Source: an uncultured Blautia sp. (lineage in GTDB: Bacteria > Bacillota > Clostridia > Lachnospirales > Lachnospiraceae). Taken from it: a stretch of 25,247 nucleotides of DNA. Below, one piece after another: positions 7,064 through 16,517 of this stretch. The position numbers and the translations under genes are program-made. Below the pieces are notes generated by a model, which did no database searches, had not been told where the DNA came from, and saw nothing but the letters and a program-made list of their open reading frames with translations. Location: NCBI GenBank assembly GCA_900543715.1, contig UQSX01000039.1, positions 1-25,247 of the forward strand. The letters are read 5' to 3'. Position 1 is the first letter of the stretch. Each line of letters opens with the position of its first letter.

Positions 7064-8050
7064 TTAATTCTTTCTGGCTGTCACAGATACCCACTCTCCC
7101 TGCCGGGTAACCTCCAGCACTTCCAGTCCGGCCTTTTCCACTGCTTCTACAACTACAGACTCTTTCACATCCAGGATACCGGAAGTAATATAGATTCCGC
7201 CTTTTTTCAGATGATGTACGATCACAGGTGTCAGAGGCACCAGAACATCTGCCAGGATATTAGCAGTTACGATATCGTACTTTTCATATCCCACTGCATC
7301 CTGTATTTCCTTATCATCAATAATATTTCCAATCATCATCGCAAAATCCTCATCCGGGATCTGATTGGCTTCTTTATTTTCCTCTACCGCCGGTACCGCA
7401 CATGGATCCAGATCTGTTCCTACCGCATGAGCTGCTCCCAGTTTTAAGGCCACAATGGAAAGGATTCCGCTGCCGGTTCCCACGTCCAGAAGGACGGTAT
7501 CCTCTGTCACATATTTTTTAAGCTGGCGGATACAGAGCTGAGTAGTCTCATGCATGCCGGTTCCAAAGGCAGTGCCCGGATCGATATGAATGATCATCCG
7601 ATTCTGATCCTCCTCTTTAACCTCTTCCCAGGAGGGAATGATCAGGATCTCATCCACATAAAACTGTTTAAAGTACTGTTTCCAGTTATTGATCCAGTCA
7701 ATATCTTCCGTCTCGTCCACAGCTATGGTGCCTTCTCCTATGTCGAGAAATTCTCTGAGGCTCTCCAGCTCCTGGTTTACCATATCCAGCACCTGTTCTT
7801 CCGTAACCTTCCGGTCATTGACCAGCAGGTCGCCTTCTTCTGTTTCCTCTACAAAAAAACTGAGGTAGGCAGTGCCGTCATCCTCTCCCATCTGGGGCAG
7901 GATATCCACGAACATCTGCTCCTTTTCCAGGGCAGTAAGAGGCACATTATCCTCAATCTGAGCGCCTTCCAGTCCAATATCATAAAGGCTGCTGATAATG
8001 ATATCTTCAGCCTCTGTTTTCGTCTTAATCTTAAATTTCTTCCATTTCAT
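7064..8050 (-). CDS. prmA: Ribosomal protein L11 methyltransferase
   Basis: A 328-residue class I SAM methyltransferase. The N-terminal L11-recognition domain (about 1-110) is followed by the PrmA block DPGTAFGTGMHETTQLC and the SAM motif LLDVGTGSGILSIVALKLGA, then the NILADVL motif; the end SVTARKN is typical. It trimethylates amino groups of ribosomal protein L11. I placed the start at the second ATG (8050) because GGGG lies 9 nt upstream of it but only 3 nt before the first ATG (8056). It begins 22 nt after the AEC transporter stop and is probably cotranscribed with it from the promoter at 9102-9130. Confidence 0.94.
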   Translation of the reverse strand: MKWKKFKIKTKTEAEDIIISSLYDIGLEGAQIEDNVPLTALEKEQMFVDILPQMGEDDGTAYLSFFVEETEEGDLLVNDRKVTEEQVLDMVNQELESLREFLDIGEGTIAVDETEDIDWINNWKQYFKQFYVDEILIIPSWEEVKEEDQNRMIIHIDPGTAFGTGMHETTQLCIRQLKKYVTEDTVLLDVGTGSGILSIVALKLGAAHAVGTDLDPCAVPAVEENKEANQIPDEDFAMMIGNIIDDKEIQDAVGYEKYDIVTANILADVLVPLTPVIVHHLKKGGIYITSGILDVKESVVVEAVEKAGLEVLEVTRQGEWVSVTARKN

Positions 8051-8072
8051 ATACATTTACCCCGCTGTTCAT

Positions 8073-8990
8073 CTACACAAACATAAAAGTCAGTGTAATA
8101 GTAAATACTGATAAAATCGTAGTCACCACAATTCCTTCTGCAATAGGTTTTGGATCCCTCCCGTACTGTTCACAGAGCATAGCCGGAAAATTTCCCACAG
8201 GAAGAGCGGCCATAAGAACCACAGTAGCCCGGATCAGCAGATCCGGCAGTACCGGTCTGAGGGCAAGAGCCAAAATCACTGGAAAGGCAATAAACCGGAT
8301 AATGACAAAGGCCAGCAGCCTTTTGTTCTGCATCATATCCCGGACTTTCATACCTGCCAGGGAAATCCCTATAACGATCATGGACAAAAGTGTGCATGCA
8401 TTGCCGTAGTATCCGGCCAGCGTTTCAATTTCCTCCGGCAGACCAAGCTGGAACCAGTATATCAGAAATGCTGCGATACAGGCGATCAAACCCGGACTCA
8501 GATAATCCTTCCAGGTTCTCTTCTTTCCTTCTGTATCTTTTTTCAGCAGCATAATTCCAAAAGTAAAGATGGTAAGGTTAAAAAGGAAATTAAAGACGAT
8601 CACATATACCATAGACTCCGGTCCGATAATGGCCAGGGCAACTGGTATCCCAATAAACCCTGTATTTCCGAAAACCGTCATCAGCACATAGGCATTTCTC
8701 AGAGAATCCGGCACCTTCAGCACCCATACAAGAAAATATCCAAAAAGGATAAGGAAGATATAGAATATAACGGCGATAACTCCCACAAAAACCACATTTT
8801 CTCTGGGTATCTGAGACAGATCATTGAACATGCTGACAATGATCAGCCCTGGCGAACAGACATTCACCACCAGCGCCGACAGGTCTTTGGAGGCACTGTC
8901 CGAGATCATTTTCTTTTTATACAGCACAAACCCGGTGAGGATCAGGATAAAGATCATCACCATCTGTTCCAGTACCACCAATCCTCTCAT
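8073..8990 (-). CDS. AEC family transporter (auxin efflux carrier type permease)
   Basis: A 305-residue integral membrane protein with about ten hydrophobic segments, the length and topology of the AEC family (two five-helix halves). The family signature VFGNTGFIGIPVALAI lies near residue 107, and a matching motif in the second half reads LMAALPVGNFPAMLCEQYG. Bacterial AEC members export or exchange small organic acids or amino acids; the substrate cannot be read from the sequence. It sits between dnaJ and prmA, which are adjacent in many Firmicutes, and has its own TATAAT promoter 105 nt upstream, so it heads a transcript with prmA, rsmE, the cysteine desulfurase and thiI. An AGGGGA-type site precedes the ATG. 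Confidence 0.88.
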   Translation of the reverse strand: MRGLVVLEQMVMIFILILTGFVLYKKKMISDSASKDLSALVVNVCSPGLIIVSMFNDLSQIPRENVVFVGVIAVIFYIFLILFGYFLVWVLKVPDSLRNAYVLMTVFGNTGFIGIPVALAIIGPESMVYVIVFNFLFNLTIFTFGIMLLKKDTEGKKRTWKDYLSPGLIACIAAFLIYWFQLGLPEEIETLAGYYGNACTLLSMIVIGISLAGMKVRDMMQNKRLLAFVIIRFIAFPVILALALRPVLPDLLIRATVVLMAALPVGNFPAMLCEQYGRDPKPIAEGIVVTTILSVFTITLTFMFV

Positions 8991-9101
8991 TTCCCCTGCT
9001 CTTCCCTTTCTTCTGCCCTATTACCCACAGTATACAACAGGCCATTCTGCTCCTTTGACCTCCTGTATGCCATGGGCAACTGCAGACCCTGACATCATGT
9101 T

Positions 9102-9130
9102 ATTATAGAAGAAAAAAAATCAAATTGCAA
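9102..9130 (-). promoter_or_regulatory. Sigma-A-type promoter of the AEC-prmA-rsmE-desulfurase-thiI transcript
   Basis: On the minus strand TTGCAA (9125-9130) and a perfect TATAAT (9102-9107) are spaced 17 nt apart. The leader to the AEC start codon is about 105 nt. Motif match only. Confidence 0.65.
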
Positions 9131-9137
9131 TACAAAA

Positions 9138-9186
9138 AGAACGGAGCCGCCGTATTTCCTGATGTGGGGAATCCCTGAAGATTCCC
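9138..9186 (-). terminator. Possible weak terminator region after dnaJ
   Basis: Two hairpins follow the dnaJ stop on the minus strand: GGGAATC/GATTCCC with a 6-nt loop (9167-9186), which has no T-tract, and a 4-bp stem ACGG/CCGT followed by TCTTTTT (about 9133-9152). Neither alone is a strong terminator, so some readthrough into the AEC transcript is likely. Confidence 0.4.
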
Positions 9187-9215
9187 GCTTTTGCTCATAC
9201 GACAGCCCCTATATA

Positions 9216-10379
9216 CTAATTTTCAAATATATCTTTCAGCTTTTCGCCAAATTTTTTCTTCTTTTCGCCGCTTGCCGGCCGGTTTCCACAGGCCTCGTCA
9301 AACTTGCGCAGCGCTTCCTTTGCTTCCTCGTTCAGCTTGGCAGGTACCTGTACCACCAGAGTTACATAGTGGTCTCCTCTTACATTTTTATTTCTCAGAG
9401 AAGGCACACCTTTTCCTTTCAGACGCACCTTTGTATCGGTCTGAGTTCCCGGTTTTATGTCATACATCACATCACCGTCTACAGTGCTGATCCGGACTTC
9501 TCCGCCCAGAGCCGCCTGTGCGAAGGTGATCGGCGCTGTAGAGAATATGTTCATATCCTGTCTCTGGAAAATTGGATGGCGTGCAACTACTACTTCCACC
9601 ATCAGATCGCCTCTCGGTCCGCCGTTGGTTCCCGGCTCGCCTTTCTCCCGGATACGGATACTCTGTCCGTTGTCGATACCTGCCGGTATGGTTACCTTGA
9701 TCTTCTTGCGGTTGGAAATATATCCTGTTCCACGGCAGTCCGGACACTTGTCTTTGATCACTTTTCCGGTTCCATGACAGTCCGGACAAGTCTGGACATT
9801 CTGAATGGTTCCAAACATGGACTGCTGGGTATATACCACCTGACCGGTTCCATGACATTTAGAACAGGTCTCTGGTGAAGTTCCTGGTTTTGCCCCTGTA
9901 CCATGACAGGTTTCGCAGGTATCCTTCAAAGTAAGATCCAGCTCTTTTTCGCAGCCGAATACGGCTTCCTCAAAAGTAATCCTTACAGAAGCATGGACAT
10001 TGGCGCCTTTCATAGGGCCATTATTAGGTCTCCGTCTTCCGCCGCCAAAAAGGTCCCCGAAAATATCGCCGAAAATGTCGCCCATATCTCCGCCGCTGAA
10101 ACCTCCAAAGCCGCCGAATCCGTCAAATCCTCCGGCTCCGCCGCCTCCCTGTTCAAAGGCCGCATGGCCGAACTGGTCATACTGTCGTCTTTTCTGGGGG
10201 TCGCTTAATACACTGTATGCCTCTGTAGCCTCTTTAAACTTTTTTTCAGCCTCTTTATCTCCTGGATTCACATCCGGATGATACTTCTTGGCAAGCTTAC
10301 GGTAGGCACTTTTTATTGCAGACTCATCTGCACCCCGGTCCACGCCCAGGACTTCATAGTAATCTCTTTTATCTGCCAT
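9216..10379 (-). CDS. dnaJ: Molecular chaperone DnaJ (Hsp40)
   Basis: A 387-residue type I J-protein that stimulates the DnaK ATPase and delivers clients. The J domain (1-70) has the HPD motif at 34-36; a Gly/Phe-rich linker follows (about 75-118); four CxxCxGxG zinc repeats lie between about 156 and 220 ([32 protein letters not shown]); the C-terminal substrate and dimer domains end at [13 protein letters not shown] lies 9 nt before the ATG. It is the last gene of the HrcA-controlled operon and is separated from dnaK by 79 nt holding a stable hairpin. Confidence 0.97.
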   Translation of the reverse strand: MADKRDYYEVLGVDRGADESAIKSAYRKLAKKYHPDVNPGDKEAEKKFKEATEAYSVLSDPQKRRQYDQFGHAAFEQGGGGAGGFDGFGGFGGFSGGDMGDIFGDIFGDLFGGGRRRPNNGPMKGANVHASVRITFEEAVFGCEKELDLTLKDTCETCHGTGAKPGTSPETCSKCHGTGQVVYTQQSMFGTIQNVQTCPDCHGTGKVIKDKCPDCRGTGYISNRKKIKVTIPAGIDNGQSIRIREKGEPGTNGGPRGDLMVEVVVARHPIFQRQDMNIFSTAPITFAQAALGGEVRISTVDGDVMYDIKPGTQTDTKVRLKGKGVPSLRNKNVRGDHYVTLVVQVPAKLNEEAKEALRKFDEACGNRPASGEKKKKFGEKLKDIFEN

Positions 10380-10402
10380 TGGTCTTTTCCCTTTCTACAC
10401 AC

Positions 10403-10434
10403 AAGCATGGGATGCCCGAAAACACCCCATGCTT
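10403..10434. other. Hairpin between dnaK and dnaJ
   Basis: AAGCATGGG (10403-10411) and CCCATGCTT (10426-10434) form a 9-bp stem with a 14-nt loop. On the minus (operon) strand no U-tract follows, so it is more likely an mRNA-stabilising or processing hairpin, or a leaky attenuator that lowers dnaJ relative to dnaK, than a terminator. It has a T-rich flank only on the plus strand, where there is no gene to terminate. Confidence 0.55.
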
Positions 10435-10458
10435 TTCTATTGCTTTTTATGTCCCGGA

Positions 10459-12333
10459 TTATACTTCTCTATAGTCTCCGTCTACTACATCGTCGCCGTA
10501 TGCTTCATTTCCGCTGTCCTGAGAACCTGCATTTGCTCCAGGATTTGGTCCTGCCTGCTGGGCGCTCTGTGCCTGCTCATACATTTTTGCGAAAAGTTTC
10601 TGGGCGCTCTGCATCAGTTTCTCTTTCCCGGCTTTCAGTTCTTCTACCTGAGCATCTGTGATCTCATCTGTATTAGAACATTTTGCCAGAGTCTCTTTCA
10701 ATGCATTCAGATCAGCTTCTACAGCAGTCTTGTCGTTTGCATCGATCTTATCACCTGCTTCTTCCATGGCTTTCTCTGTCTGGAATACCATAGCGTCTGC
10801 ATCATTCTTTGTATCTACAGCTTCTTTACGTTTCTTATCCTGAGCTTCGTATTCAGCAGCCTCTCTTACAGCCTTATCAATCTCATCATCGGACATATTA
10901 GAACCTGCAGTGATAGTAATATGCTGCTCTTTTCCTGTTCCCAGGTCTTTTGCAGAAACATTAACAATACCGTTTGCATCGATATCAAAGGTAACTTCGA
11001 TCTGAGGAACACCTCTTCTTGCTGGAGGGATTCCATCCAGACGGAACTGTCCAAGGGATTTGTTATCTCTTGCAAACTGCCTCTCACCCTGTACTACGTT
11101 GATATCTACGGCAGTCTGATTGTCTGCTGCAGTAGAGAAGATCTGGCTCTTCTTGGTAGGAATTGTTGTATTTCTCTCGATCAGTCTTGTCGCGATACCG
11201 CCCATGGTCTCGATAGACAGTGACAGCGGAGTAACGTCCAGCAGAAGGATATCCCCTGCGCCTGCGTCTCCTGCCAGCTTACCGCCCTGTACAGCAGCAC
11301 CCAAAGCAACACATTCATCTGGGTTCAGAGTCTTGCTTGGCTCTTTTCCTGTCAGCTGTTTTACCTTATCCTGTACAGCGGGAACACGGGTAGAACCACC
11401 AACTAACAGTACCTGGCCCAGTTCAGAAGCGCTCAGTCCAGCGTCAGAAAGAGCACGTTTTACAGGCTCTGCAGTCTTCTCTACCAGGTCGTGTGTCAGT
11501 TCATCGAATTTTGCTCTTGTCAGATCCATATCAAAGTGAAGAGGTCCGTTGGCATTCATGCTGATGAATGGCAGGTTGATGTTGGTTGTTGTAGCAGAAG
11601 ACAGCTCTTTCTTCGCTTTTTCTGCTGCTTCTTTGATACGCTGCATAGCCATCTTATCTGTAGAAAGGTCAACCCCTTCTTTCTTCTTAAATTCAGAAAT
11701 CATATAGTCGGCAACCTTCTGGTCGAAATCATCGCCGCCCAGGTGGTTATTACCTGCTGTAGACAGAACTTCGATAACGCCGTCGCCGATCTCAATGATG
11801 GAAACATCAAAGGTACCGCCGCCTAAGTCGTATACCATGATCTTCTGCTCTTTTTCATTATCCAGTCCATAAGCCAGTGCTGCTGCAGTAGGCTCGTTGA
11901 TGATACGTTTTACTTCCAGGCCTGCGATCTTACCTGCGTCTTTGGTAGCCTGACGCTGTGCATCATTGAAATAAGCCGGAACTGTAATAACAGCTTCTGT
12001 AACTTTCTCACCCAGATAATTCTCAGCATCTGCCTTCATTTTCTGAAGGATCATTGCGGAAATTTCCTGAGGAGAATATTTCTTCTCATCAATGGCTACT
12101 CTGTAATCTGTACCCATATGTCTCTTAATAGAAGAAATAGTCTTGTCAGCGTTAGTAACAGCCTGACGTTTTGCAGGCTCACCTACAAGTCTTTCTCCTG
12201 ATTTTGTAAAAGCTACAACGGAAGGTGTTGTTCTCGCACCTTCTGCATTTGGGATAACTGTCGGCTGTCCGCCTTCCATAACGGCTACACAGCTGTTTGT
12301 AGTACCTAAGTCAATACCTATGATCTTGCTCAT
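10459..12333 (-). CDS. dnaK: Molecular chaperone DnaK (Hsp70)
   Basis: A 624-residue Hsp70. The actin-like ATPase domain opens with [14 protein letters not shown] and contains the phosphate loop [11 protein letters not shown] and the adenosine motif [13 protein letters not shown]; the linker [14 protein letters not shown] leads into the substrate-binding domain; the C-terminus is disordered and Gln/Gly/Asn-rich, ending VVDGDYREV. Length and every motif are standard for Firmicutes. AGGAGG precedes the ATG. It follows grpE after a 113-nt spacer that contains two mutually exclusive small hairpins. Confidence 0.98.
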   Translation of the reverse strand: MSKIIGIDLGTTNSCVAVMEGGQPTVIPNAEGARTTPSVVAFTKSGERLVGEPAKRQAVTNADKTISSIKRHMGTDYRVAIDEKKYSPQEISAMILQKMKADAENYLGEKVTEAVITVPAYFNDAQRQATKDAGKIAGLEVKRIINEPTAAALAYGLDNEKEQKIMVYDLGGGTFDVSIIEIGDGVIEVLSTAGNNHLGGDDFDQKVADYMISEFKKKEGVDLSTDKMAMQRIKEAAEKAKKELSSATTTNINLPFISMNANGPLHFDMDLTRAKFDELTHDLVEKTAEPVKRALSDAGLSASELGQVLLVGGSTRVPAVQDKVKQLTGKEPSKTLNPDECVALGAAVQGGKLAGDAGAGDILLLDVTPLSLSIETMGGIATRLIERNTTIPTKKSQIFSTAADNQTAVDINVVQGERQFARDNKSLGQFRLDGIPPARRGVPQIEVTFDIDANGIVNVSAKDLGTGKEQHITITAGSNMSDDEIDKAVREAAEYEAQDKKRKEAVDTKNDADAMVFQTEKAMEEAGDKIDANDKTAVEADLNALKETLAKCSNTDEITDAQVEELKAGKEKLMQSAQKLFAKMYEQAQSAQQAGPNPGANAGSQDSGNEAYGDDVVDGDYREV

Positions 12334-12393
12334 GATAAACTCCTCCTTGAATCATTTCTATTGTTAGTTATTATTGGCTGTTTATAAGATAAA

Positions 12394-12413
12394 ATCCTAC
12401 AGGATCTCTCCTG
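12394..12413 (-). other. Overlapping alternative hairpins in the grpE-dnaK spacer
   Basis: ATCCT-ac-AGGAT (12394-12405) and CAGGA-tctc-TCCTG (12400-12413) share sequence and cannot form together. They lie about 60-80 nt before the dnaK start. They are short, so a regulatory role is only a possibility. Confidence 0.3.
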
Positions 12414-12446
12414 GATATAAAATGAATTATGGTTCCGGCTCCTGTA

Positions 12447-13112
12447 TTAATTGGCAACCTTCACCATGCTGTGACGGATCACTGTATCCTTATAGGTATA
12501 ACCTTTCTGGAACTCTTCCACCACTACATTCTCTCCGGCCTCTTCATCTTCCACATGCATTACTGCATTATGATAATCCGGATTGAATTCCTGGCCTACA
12601 GATTCAATGGCCTTAACCCCCATCCCCTCAAATGAGGAAAGGAGCTGGCGGTAAATCTTGTTCATTCCGTCTACAAAAGGACTTTCCTTTTCTTCTTCCG
12701 GAACCGCAGCCAGACCTCTTTCAAAGTTATCCACAATAGGAAGGATCTTTTCAATCACTTCTCTGGCTCCGATTTCGTACATGGAAGCTTTTTCCTTCTC
12801 TGTACGTTTCCTGAAGTTGTCAAATTCCGCCATCTGCCGCTTTACCATATCGGTAAGCTCTTCTATTTTTTCATCTTTTTTGTCTTTTTTCTTTTTCCCG
12901 AAGAATCCCTTTTTTTCCGGTTCCTTCTTGCTGTCTTCAGAAGAGGCCTCCGCATCTTCCTGGCTTTCCATTTCTTCAGCCTGATCCTGACTTTCCGCTT
13001 CTTCCATTTTCTCTGCTGCTTTTTCGTCATCCTCTTTCAGGATATCTTCTGTCTGGTCCGGAGAAACGTTTTCATCTTCCATGGAATTGAATTCTTTCTT
13101 TTCTTCTGCCAC
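12447..13112 (-). CDS. grpE: Nucleotide exchange factor GrpE
   Basis: A 221-residue GrpE that releases ADP from DnaK. The first 65 or so residues are a disordered Glu/Asp-rich tail, followed by a Lys-rich patch (KKGFFGKKKKDKK), a long coiled-coil helix with FDNFRKRTEKEK, and the C-terminal beta domain ending TVIRHSMVKVAN with the conserved GYTYKD. The start is a GTG behind AAAGGTGGT; a later in-frame ATG (MEDENV) would trim ten residues of the acidic tail. It begins 17 nt after hrcA in the CIRCE operon. Confidence 0.96.
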   Translation of the reverse strand: MAEEKKEFNSMEDENVSPDQTEDILKEDDEKAAEKMEEAESQDQAEEMESQEDAEASSEDSKKEPEKKGFFGKKKKDKKDEKIEELTDMVKRQMAEFDNFRKRTEKEKASMYEIGAREVIEKILPIVDNFERGLAAVPEEEKESPFVDGMNKIYRQLLSSFEGMGVKAIESVGQEFNPDYHNAVMHVEDEEAGENVVVEEFQKGYTYKDTVIRHSMVKVAN

Positions 13113-13129
13113 GAATTCTTACCACCTTT

Positions 13130-14176
13130 CTACGTTTTCTTAAATATATTATCCAATTGATTTTTTAAGGTTTTCAGATTATCCATTACATTTTCATAAT
13201 CCATCCGCTTGGGACCTATGATCCCGATGGTTCCCTGCATGCCGCCGCCCAGATCATAGGTGGCCGTCACTACGCTGCAGTCCTTCATGGTCTTCACCGG
13301 ACTCTCATTTCCGATATAAACCTGAATGCCGGTGTTCTCACTATCCTTTTCGTTATCCATCGTGTCCTTTACGAACTCTGCCAAAGCTTCCTTCTCCTCA
13401 AAGGCAGAAATAAGTTCACTGGCTTTGGAAGAATCCGCAAGTTCCGGATACTTAAAAATGTTTGTTGCACCGCTGGTATAAATCTCCATCTCTTCATCAT
13501 CTACTGCAATAGCCTGGGCTACTGCATCGATCACGCTGCTGATCACCTCGCTGTGGATTCCCGCCTGTTCCTTCATCCTGGAAATCATTGCCAGATTGAT
13601 TTCCTCAATAGAAAGCCCATTCAGCTGTGTATTCAGAAGAAGATTTAATTTCAGCACTGTTTCTTCATCCATTGTTTCCCGAAGTTCAATAATGTGGTTT
13701 TTCACAATATTTCCTTCCACCACCACCACTGCAAGAAGCTGTGTTTCTGTCACTCTGGACAGCTGGATAAATTTCAGTTTATTCCGATGATAGGTGGGAC
13801 CTGTGATCATGGTAGCATAATTGGTATTGGAAGCCAGGATCCTTACCACCTGCTTTAATACCTTTTCCATCTTGTCTGTCTTCTCTATCATCAGATCTTT
13901 GATCTCTGCTACTTCTTTGTCCTTCTCTTTCATCAGCTCATCTACATAAAGACGATAGCCTAAATCAGAGGGAATCCTCCCTGCCGATGTATAAGGCTGG
14001 ATAATATATCCCAGCTCTTCCAGATCAGACATTTCATTGCGGATGGTTGCGGAGCTAAGATTCAAGTCCGTGTATTTGGAAATGGTTCTGGAACCTACCG
14101 GCTCTCCGGTTTCCAAATAAGTCTGGATAATGGCTTTCAGAATTTTCCGTTTTCTTTCATCTAATTCGTTTTCCAT
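13130..14176 (-). CDS. hrcA: Heat-inducible transcription repressor HrcA
   Basis: A 348-residue repressor of class I heat-shock genes; it binds the CIRCE operator and is kept active by GroEL. The N-terminal winged helix contains ETGEPVGSRTISK and LSSATIRNEMSDLEELGYI, the classic HrcA DNA-binding block; the C-terminal GAF-like domain ends MDNLKTLKNQLDNIF. It is autoregulated by the CIRCE at 14207-14233. AAGGAG lies 11 nt before this ATG and only 6 nt before an out-of-frame ATG that opens a six-codon frame; an in-frame stop just upstream rules out an earlier hrcA start. Confidence 0.97.
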   Translation of the reverse strand: MENELDERKRKILKAIIQTYLETGEPVGSRTISKYTDLNLSSATIRNEMSDLEELGYIIQPYTSAGRIPSDLGYRLYVDELMKEKDKEVAEIKDLMIEKTDKMEKVLKQVVRILASNTNYATMITGPTYHRNKLKFIQLSRVTETQLLAVVVVEGNIVKNHIIELRETMDEETVLKLNLLLNTQLNGLSIEEINLAMISRMKEQAGIHSEVISSVIDAVAQAIAVDDEEMEIYTSGATNIFKYPELADSSKASELISAFEEKEALAEFVKDTMDNEKDSENTGIQVYIGNESPVKTMKDCSVVTATYDLGGGMQGTIGIIGPKRMDYENVMDNLKTLKNQLDNIFKKT

Positions 14177-14181
14177 TCCAT
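14161..14181 (-). CDS. Possible six-codon frame overlapping the hrcA start
   Basis: ATG GAA TGG AAA ACG AAT TAG begins 5 nt before the hrcA ATG and overlaps it out of frame. It has the better spacing (6 nt) to the single AAGGAG site. It may be chance, or may reduce or couple hrcA initiation. No conservation evidence is available here. Confidence 0.2.
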   Translation of the reverse strand: MEWKTN

Positions 14182-14206
14182 CTTACGCTCCTTTCTTTTG
14201 TAGTTG

Positions 14207-14233
14207 TTAGCACTCGTTGTAGTGGAGTGCTAA
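14207..14233 (-). promoter_or_regulatory. CIRCE operator (HrcA binding site)
   Basis: The inverted repeat TTAGCACTC-N9-GAGTGCTAA matches the CIRCE consensus in all 18 arm positions. It lies between the promoter and hrcA, about where the transcript begins, so HrcA would block initiation and the element would also sit in the 5' leader. Confidence 0.97.
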
Positions 14234-14246
14234 CATCTATGCTCTT

Positions 14247-14275
14247 AAGATAGCACCACTGAAAATATTTGTCAA
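14247..14275 (-). promoter_or_regulatory. Sigma-A-type promoter of hrcA-grpE-dnaK-dnaJ
   Basis: On the minus strand a perfect TTGACA (14270-14275) is followed after 17 nt by TATCTT (14247-14252). The CIRCE follows 13 nt later. The -35 lies only 17 nt past the uvrB stop and no terminator is visible between them, so uvrB transcripts may read into the operon. Confidence 0.85.
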
Positions 14276-14292
14276 GAGCTTTCTTCGTATTT

Positions 14293-16281
14293 TTAGGCAT
14301 CCAATTCTTCTAAATTTTTCTTTAATTCTATCATCTTGTCTCTGAGTTCTGCCGCCATCTCGAAATTCAGGTCTGCAGCGGCAGCTCTCATCTGCTTTTC
14401 TACGTCCTTCACCAGCTTCTCCAGTTCCTTCCTGCTCATGGACTCCGGATCTTTCATCATCTTGTCTTCTGTCTCAGCTACGGCCTTCGAAATACTGATC
14501 AGATCCCGGACTGCTTTCTTAATTGTGGTAGGCGTAATGCCATGTTCTTCATTATACTTTTGCTGCAGGCTCCTGCGGCGCATTGTCTCATCAATTGCAA
14601 TCCGCATAGAGTCTGTCATCACATCCGCATACATGATGACCCGGCCTTCGGCATTTCTGGCCGCACGTCCGATAGTCTGTATCAGAGAAGTTTCAGATCT
14701 TAAAAATCCCTCTTTATCTGCGTCCAGGATTGCCACCAACGTAATTTCCGGAATATCCAGACCTTCCCTGAGCAGATTGATTCCTACCAGCACATCAAAT
14801 ACATTCAGACGCATGTCCCGAATAATCTGGGTTCTCTCCAGGGTATCAATATCCGAGTGAAGATATTTCACCCGGATTCCCAGATCCTTCATATAGTCTG
14901 TAAGATCCTCAGCCATTCGCTTAGTCAGAGTAGTGATCAGGATTTTGTTTCCTTTCCCTACTTCCTTATTAACCTCTCCTATCAGATCATCGATCTGACC
15001 CTCTACTGGCCGTACCTCAACCATAGGGTCCAGAAGTCCTGTAGGGCGGATGATCTGCTCTGCCCGAAGGAGCTCGTGCTCTTCCTCATAGTCTCCCGGA
15101 GTGGCAGATACAAACAGAATCTGATCTATTTTGCTTTCAAATTCCTCAAAGTTTAAAGGCCGGTTATCTTTTGCCGAAGGCAGACGGAATCCATAATCCA
15201 CCAAAGTCTGCTTCCTGGACTGGTCACCTGCAAACATTCCCCGGATCTGAGGAACCGTCTTATGGGACTCGTCTACAATAATAAGGAAGTCCTCACCAAA
15301 ATAATCAATCAGAGTATAAGGCGGCTGCCCCGGCTCCAGTCCAGCCAGATGCCTGGAATAGTTTTCCACCCCGGAACAGAACCCTGTTTCCTTCAGCATT
15401 TCAATATCAAAATTGGTCCGTTCCGCAATTCTCTGGGCTTCCAGAAGTTTATCTTCACTCTTAAAATACTCCACCCGCTCTTTCAGTTCTTCCTCTATGG
15501 CATCTGCTGCCTTAAGGATTTTTTCCATTGGAACCACATAGTGAGAAGCAGGAAAGATTCCAATATGGTTCAAGGATCTTTTGATTTCTCCAGTAAGCAC
15601 ATCAACTTCTGTGATCCGGTCAATCTCATCTCCAAAGAACTCCACTCTCACTGCTGTATCGGTATAATCTGCCGGGAATATCTCCACCACATCTCCCCGT
15701 ACCCGGAAGGTTCCCCTGTGGAAGTCCATCTCATTTCTGTCATACTGGATGTCGATCAGCTCCCGTATTACCTCATCCCGGTCCTTCTCCATGCCAGGGC
15801 GGAGAGAAATGATCATATTCTGGTAATCATCAGGGCTTCCAATACCATAGATGCAGGATACGCTGGAAACAATGATCACATCTTTCCTCTCGCTCAGCGC
15901 TGCCGTGGCAGACAGACGGAGTTTGTCGATCTCGTCATTTACTGCAGAATCCTTGGCAATGTAAGTATCCGAAGAAGGGACATAAGCTTCCGGCTGGTAG
16001 TAGTCGTAATAGGAGACAAAATACTCTACGGCGTTGTTGGGAAAGAATTCCTTGAACTCACCATAGAGCTGAGCCGCCAGTGTCTTATTGTGGGCAATGA
16101 TAAGGGTTGGCTTATTTAATTGCTGGATGACGTTTGCCATCGTGAAGGTTTTTCCGGAACCAGTGACGCCCAAAAGGGTTTCACACTGGTTGCCTTCCTT
16201 AAAGCCTTTGACCAGCTGCTCAATGGCCTGGGGCTGGTCACCGGTAGGTTTGTATTCTGATACTAATTCAAAATGATCCAT
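14293..16281 (-). CDS. uvrB: Excinuclease ABC subunit UvrB
   Basis: A 662-residue DNA-damage recognition helicase of nucleotide excision repair, loaded by UvrA and followed by UvrC. Walker A is GVTGSGKT (38-45); the beta-hairpin region reads [25 protein letters not shown] is the helicase motif [16 protein letters not shown] and QTIGRAARN are motifs V and VI; the C-terminal UVR domain ([21 protein letters not shown]) contacts UvrC. The start at 16281 follows AGGAGAG; the frame runs 15 codons further up but without a site. uvrA is not in the window, although the two are adjacent in Bacillus. The upstream region holds a LexA-like box, which fits SOS control. Confidence 0.97.
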   Translation of the reverse strand: MDHFELVSEYKPTGDQPQAIEQLVKGFKEGNQCETLLGVTGSGKTFTMANVIQQLNKPTLIIAHNKTLAAQLYGEFKEFFPNNAVEYFVSYYDYYQPEAYVPSSDTYIAKDSAVNDEIDKLRLSATAALSERKDVIIVSSVSCIYGIGSPDDYQNMIISLRPGMEKDRDEVIRELIDIQYDRNEMDFHRGTFRVRGDVVEIFPADYTDTAVRVEFFGDEIDRITEVDVLTGEIKRSLNHIGIFPASHYVVPMEKILKAADAIEEELKERVEYFKSEDKLLEAQRIAERTNFDIEMLKETGFCSGVENYSRHLAGLEPGQPPYTLIDYFGEDFLIIVDESHKTVPQIRGMFAGDQSRKQTLVDYGFRLPSAKDNRPLNFEEFESKIDQILFVSATPGDYEEEHELLRAEQIIRPTGLLDPMVEVRPVEGQIDDLIGEVNKEVGKGNKILITTLTKRMAEDLTDYMKDLGIRVKYLHSDIDTLERTQIIRDMRLNVFDVLVGINLLREGLDIPEITLVAILDADKEGFLRSETSLIQTIGRAARNAEGRVIMYADVMTDSMRIAIDETMRRRSLQQKYNEEHGITPTTIKKAVRDLISISKAVAETEDKMMKDPESMSRKELEKLVKDVEKQMRAAAADLNFEMAAELRDKMIELKKNLEELDA

Positions 16282-16510
16282 GATAAACTCTCTCCTGTTG
16301 AAAGCATTTTTTTCCCTTGGTATCATCCAGTTCCAAGAGGACTTATTTTTCTAATAACCGCAGGTTCCATCGGGCATGCACGTCTGGAACGATGATTACG
16401 TTTGATTCTGATGACCACAGGAATACTGCCTTTTACATAAACAGCGACGATATTGGATACCGTTGCTTTAATTCAGAATTGTCTTTTCGCACATTATAGC
16501 AAATAGAAAG
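16282..16510 (-). other. Long untranslated leader of uvrB
   Basis: About 230 nt between the predicted SOS promoter and the uvrB start contain no supported gene. I see a hairpin GTTCCA/TGGAAC with a 15-nt loop (about 16367-16393) and a second possible -10, TATAAT at 16493-16498, with a poor -35. A 48-codon minus-strand frame between about 16328 and 16475 lacks a usable start codon and ribosome binding site. Confidence 0.45.
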
Positions 16511-16517
16511 GTAAAAG

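Noticed and set aside
9162..9878. A 238-codon plus-strand open frame opposite dnaJ
   Set aside because: Antisense to the zinc repeats of DnaJ; no ribosome binding site or family resemblance.
10429..11223. A 264-codon plus-strand open frame opposite dnaK
   Set aside because: Shadow of dnaK, whose codon bias leaves antisense frames open; cysteine- and phenylalanine-rich translation without a fold signature.
15262..16119. A 285-codon plus-strand open frame inside uvrB
   Set aside because: Antisense to the conserved helicase motifs of UvrB; no recognisable protein features.
16328..16475. A minus-strand frame of about 48 codons in the uvrB leader
   Set aside because: The translation looks protein-like in places, but the only codon near its 5' end that could start is ATT, with no ribosome binding site, and a stop lies directly upstream.
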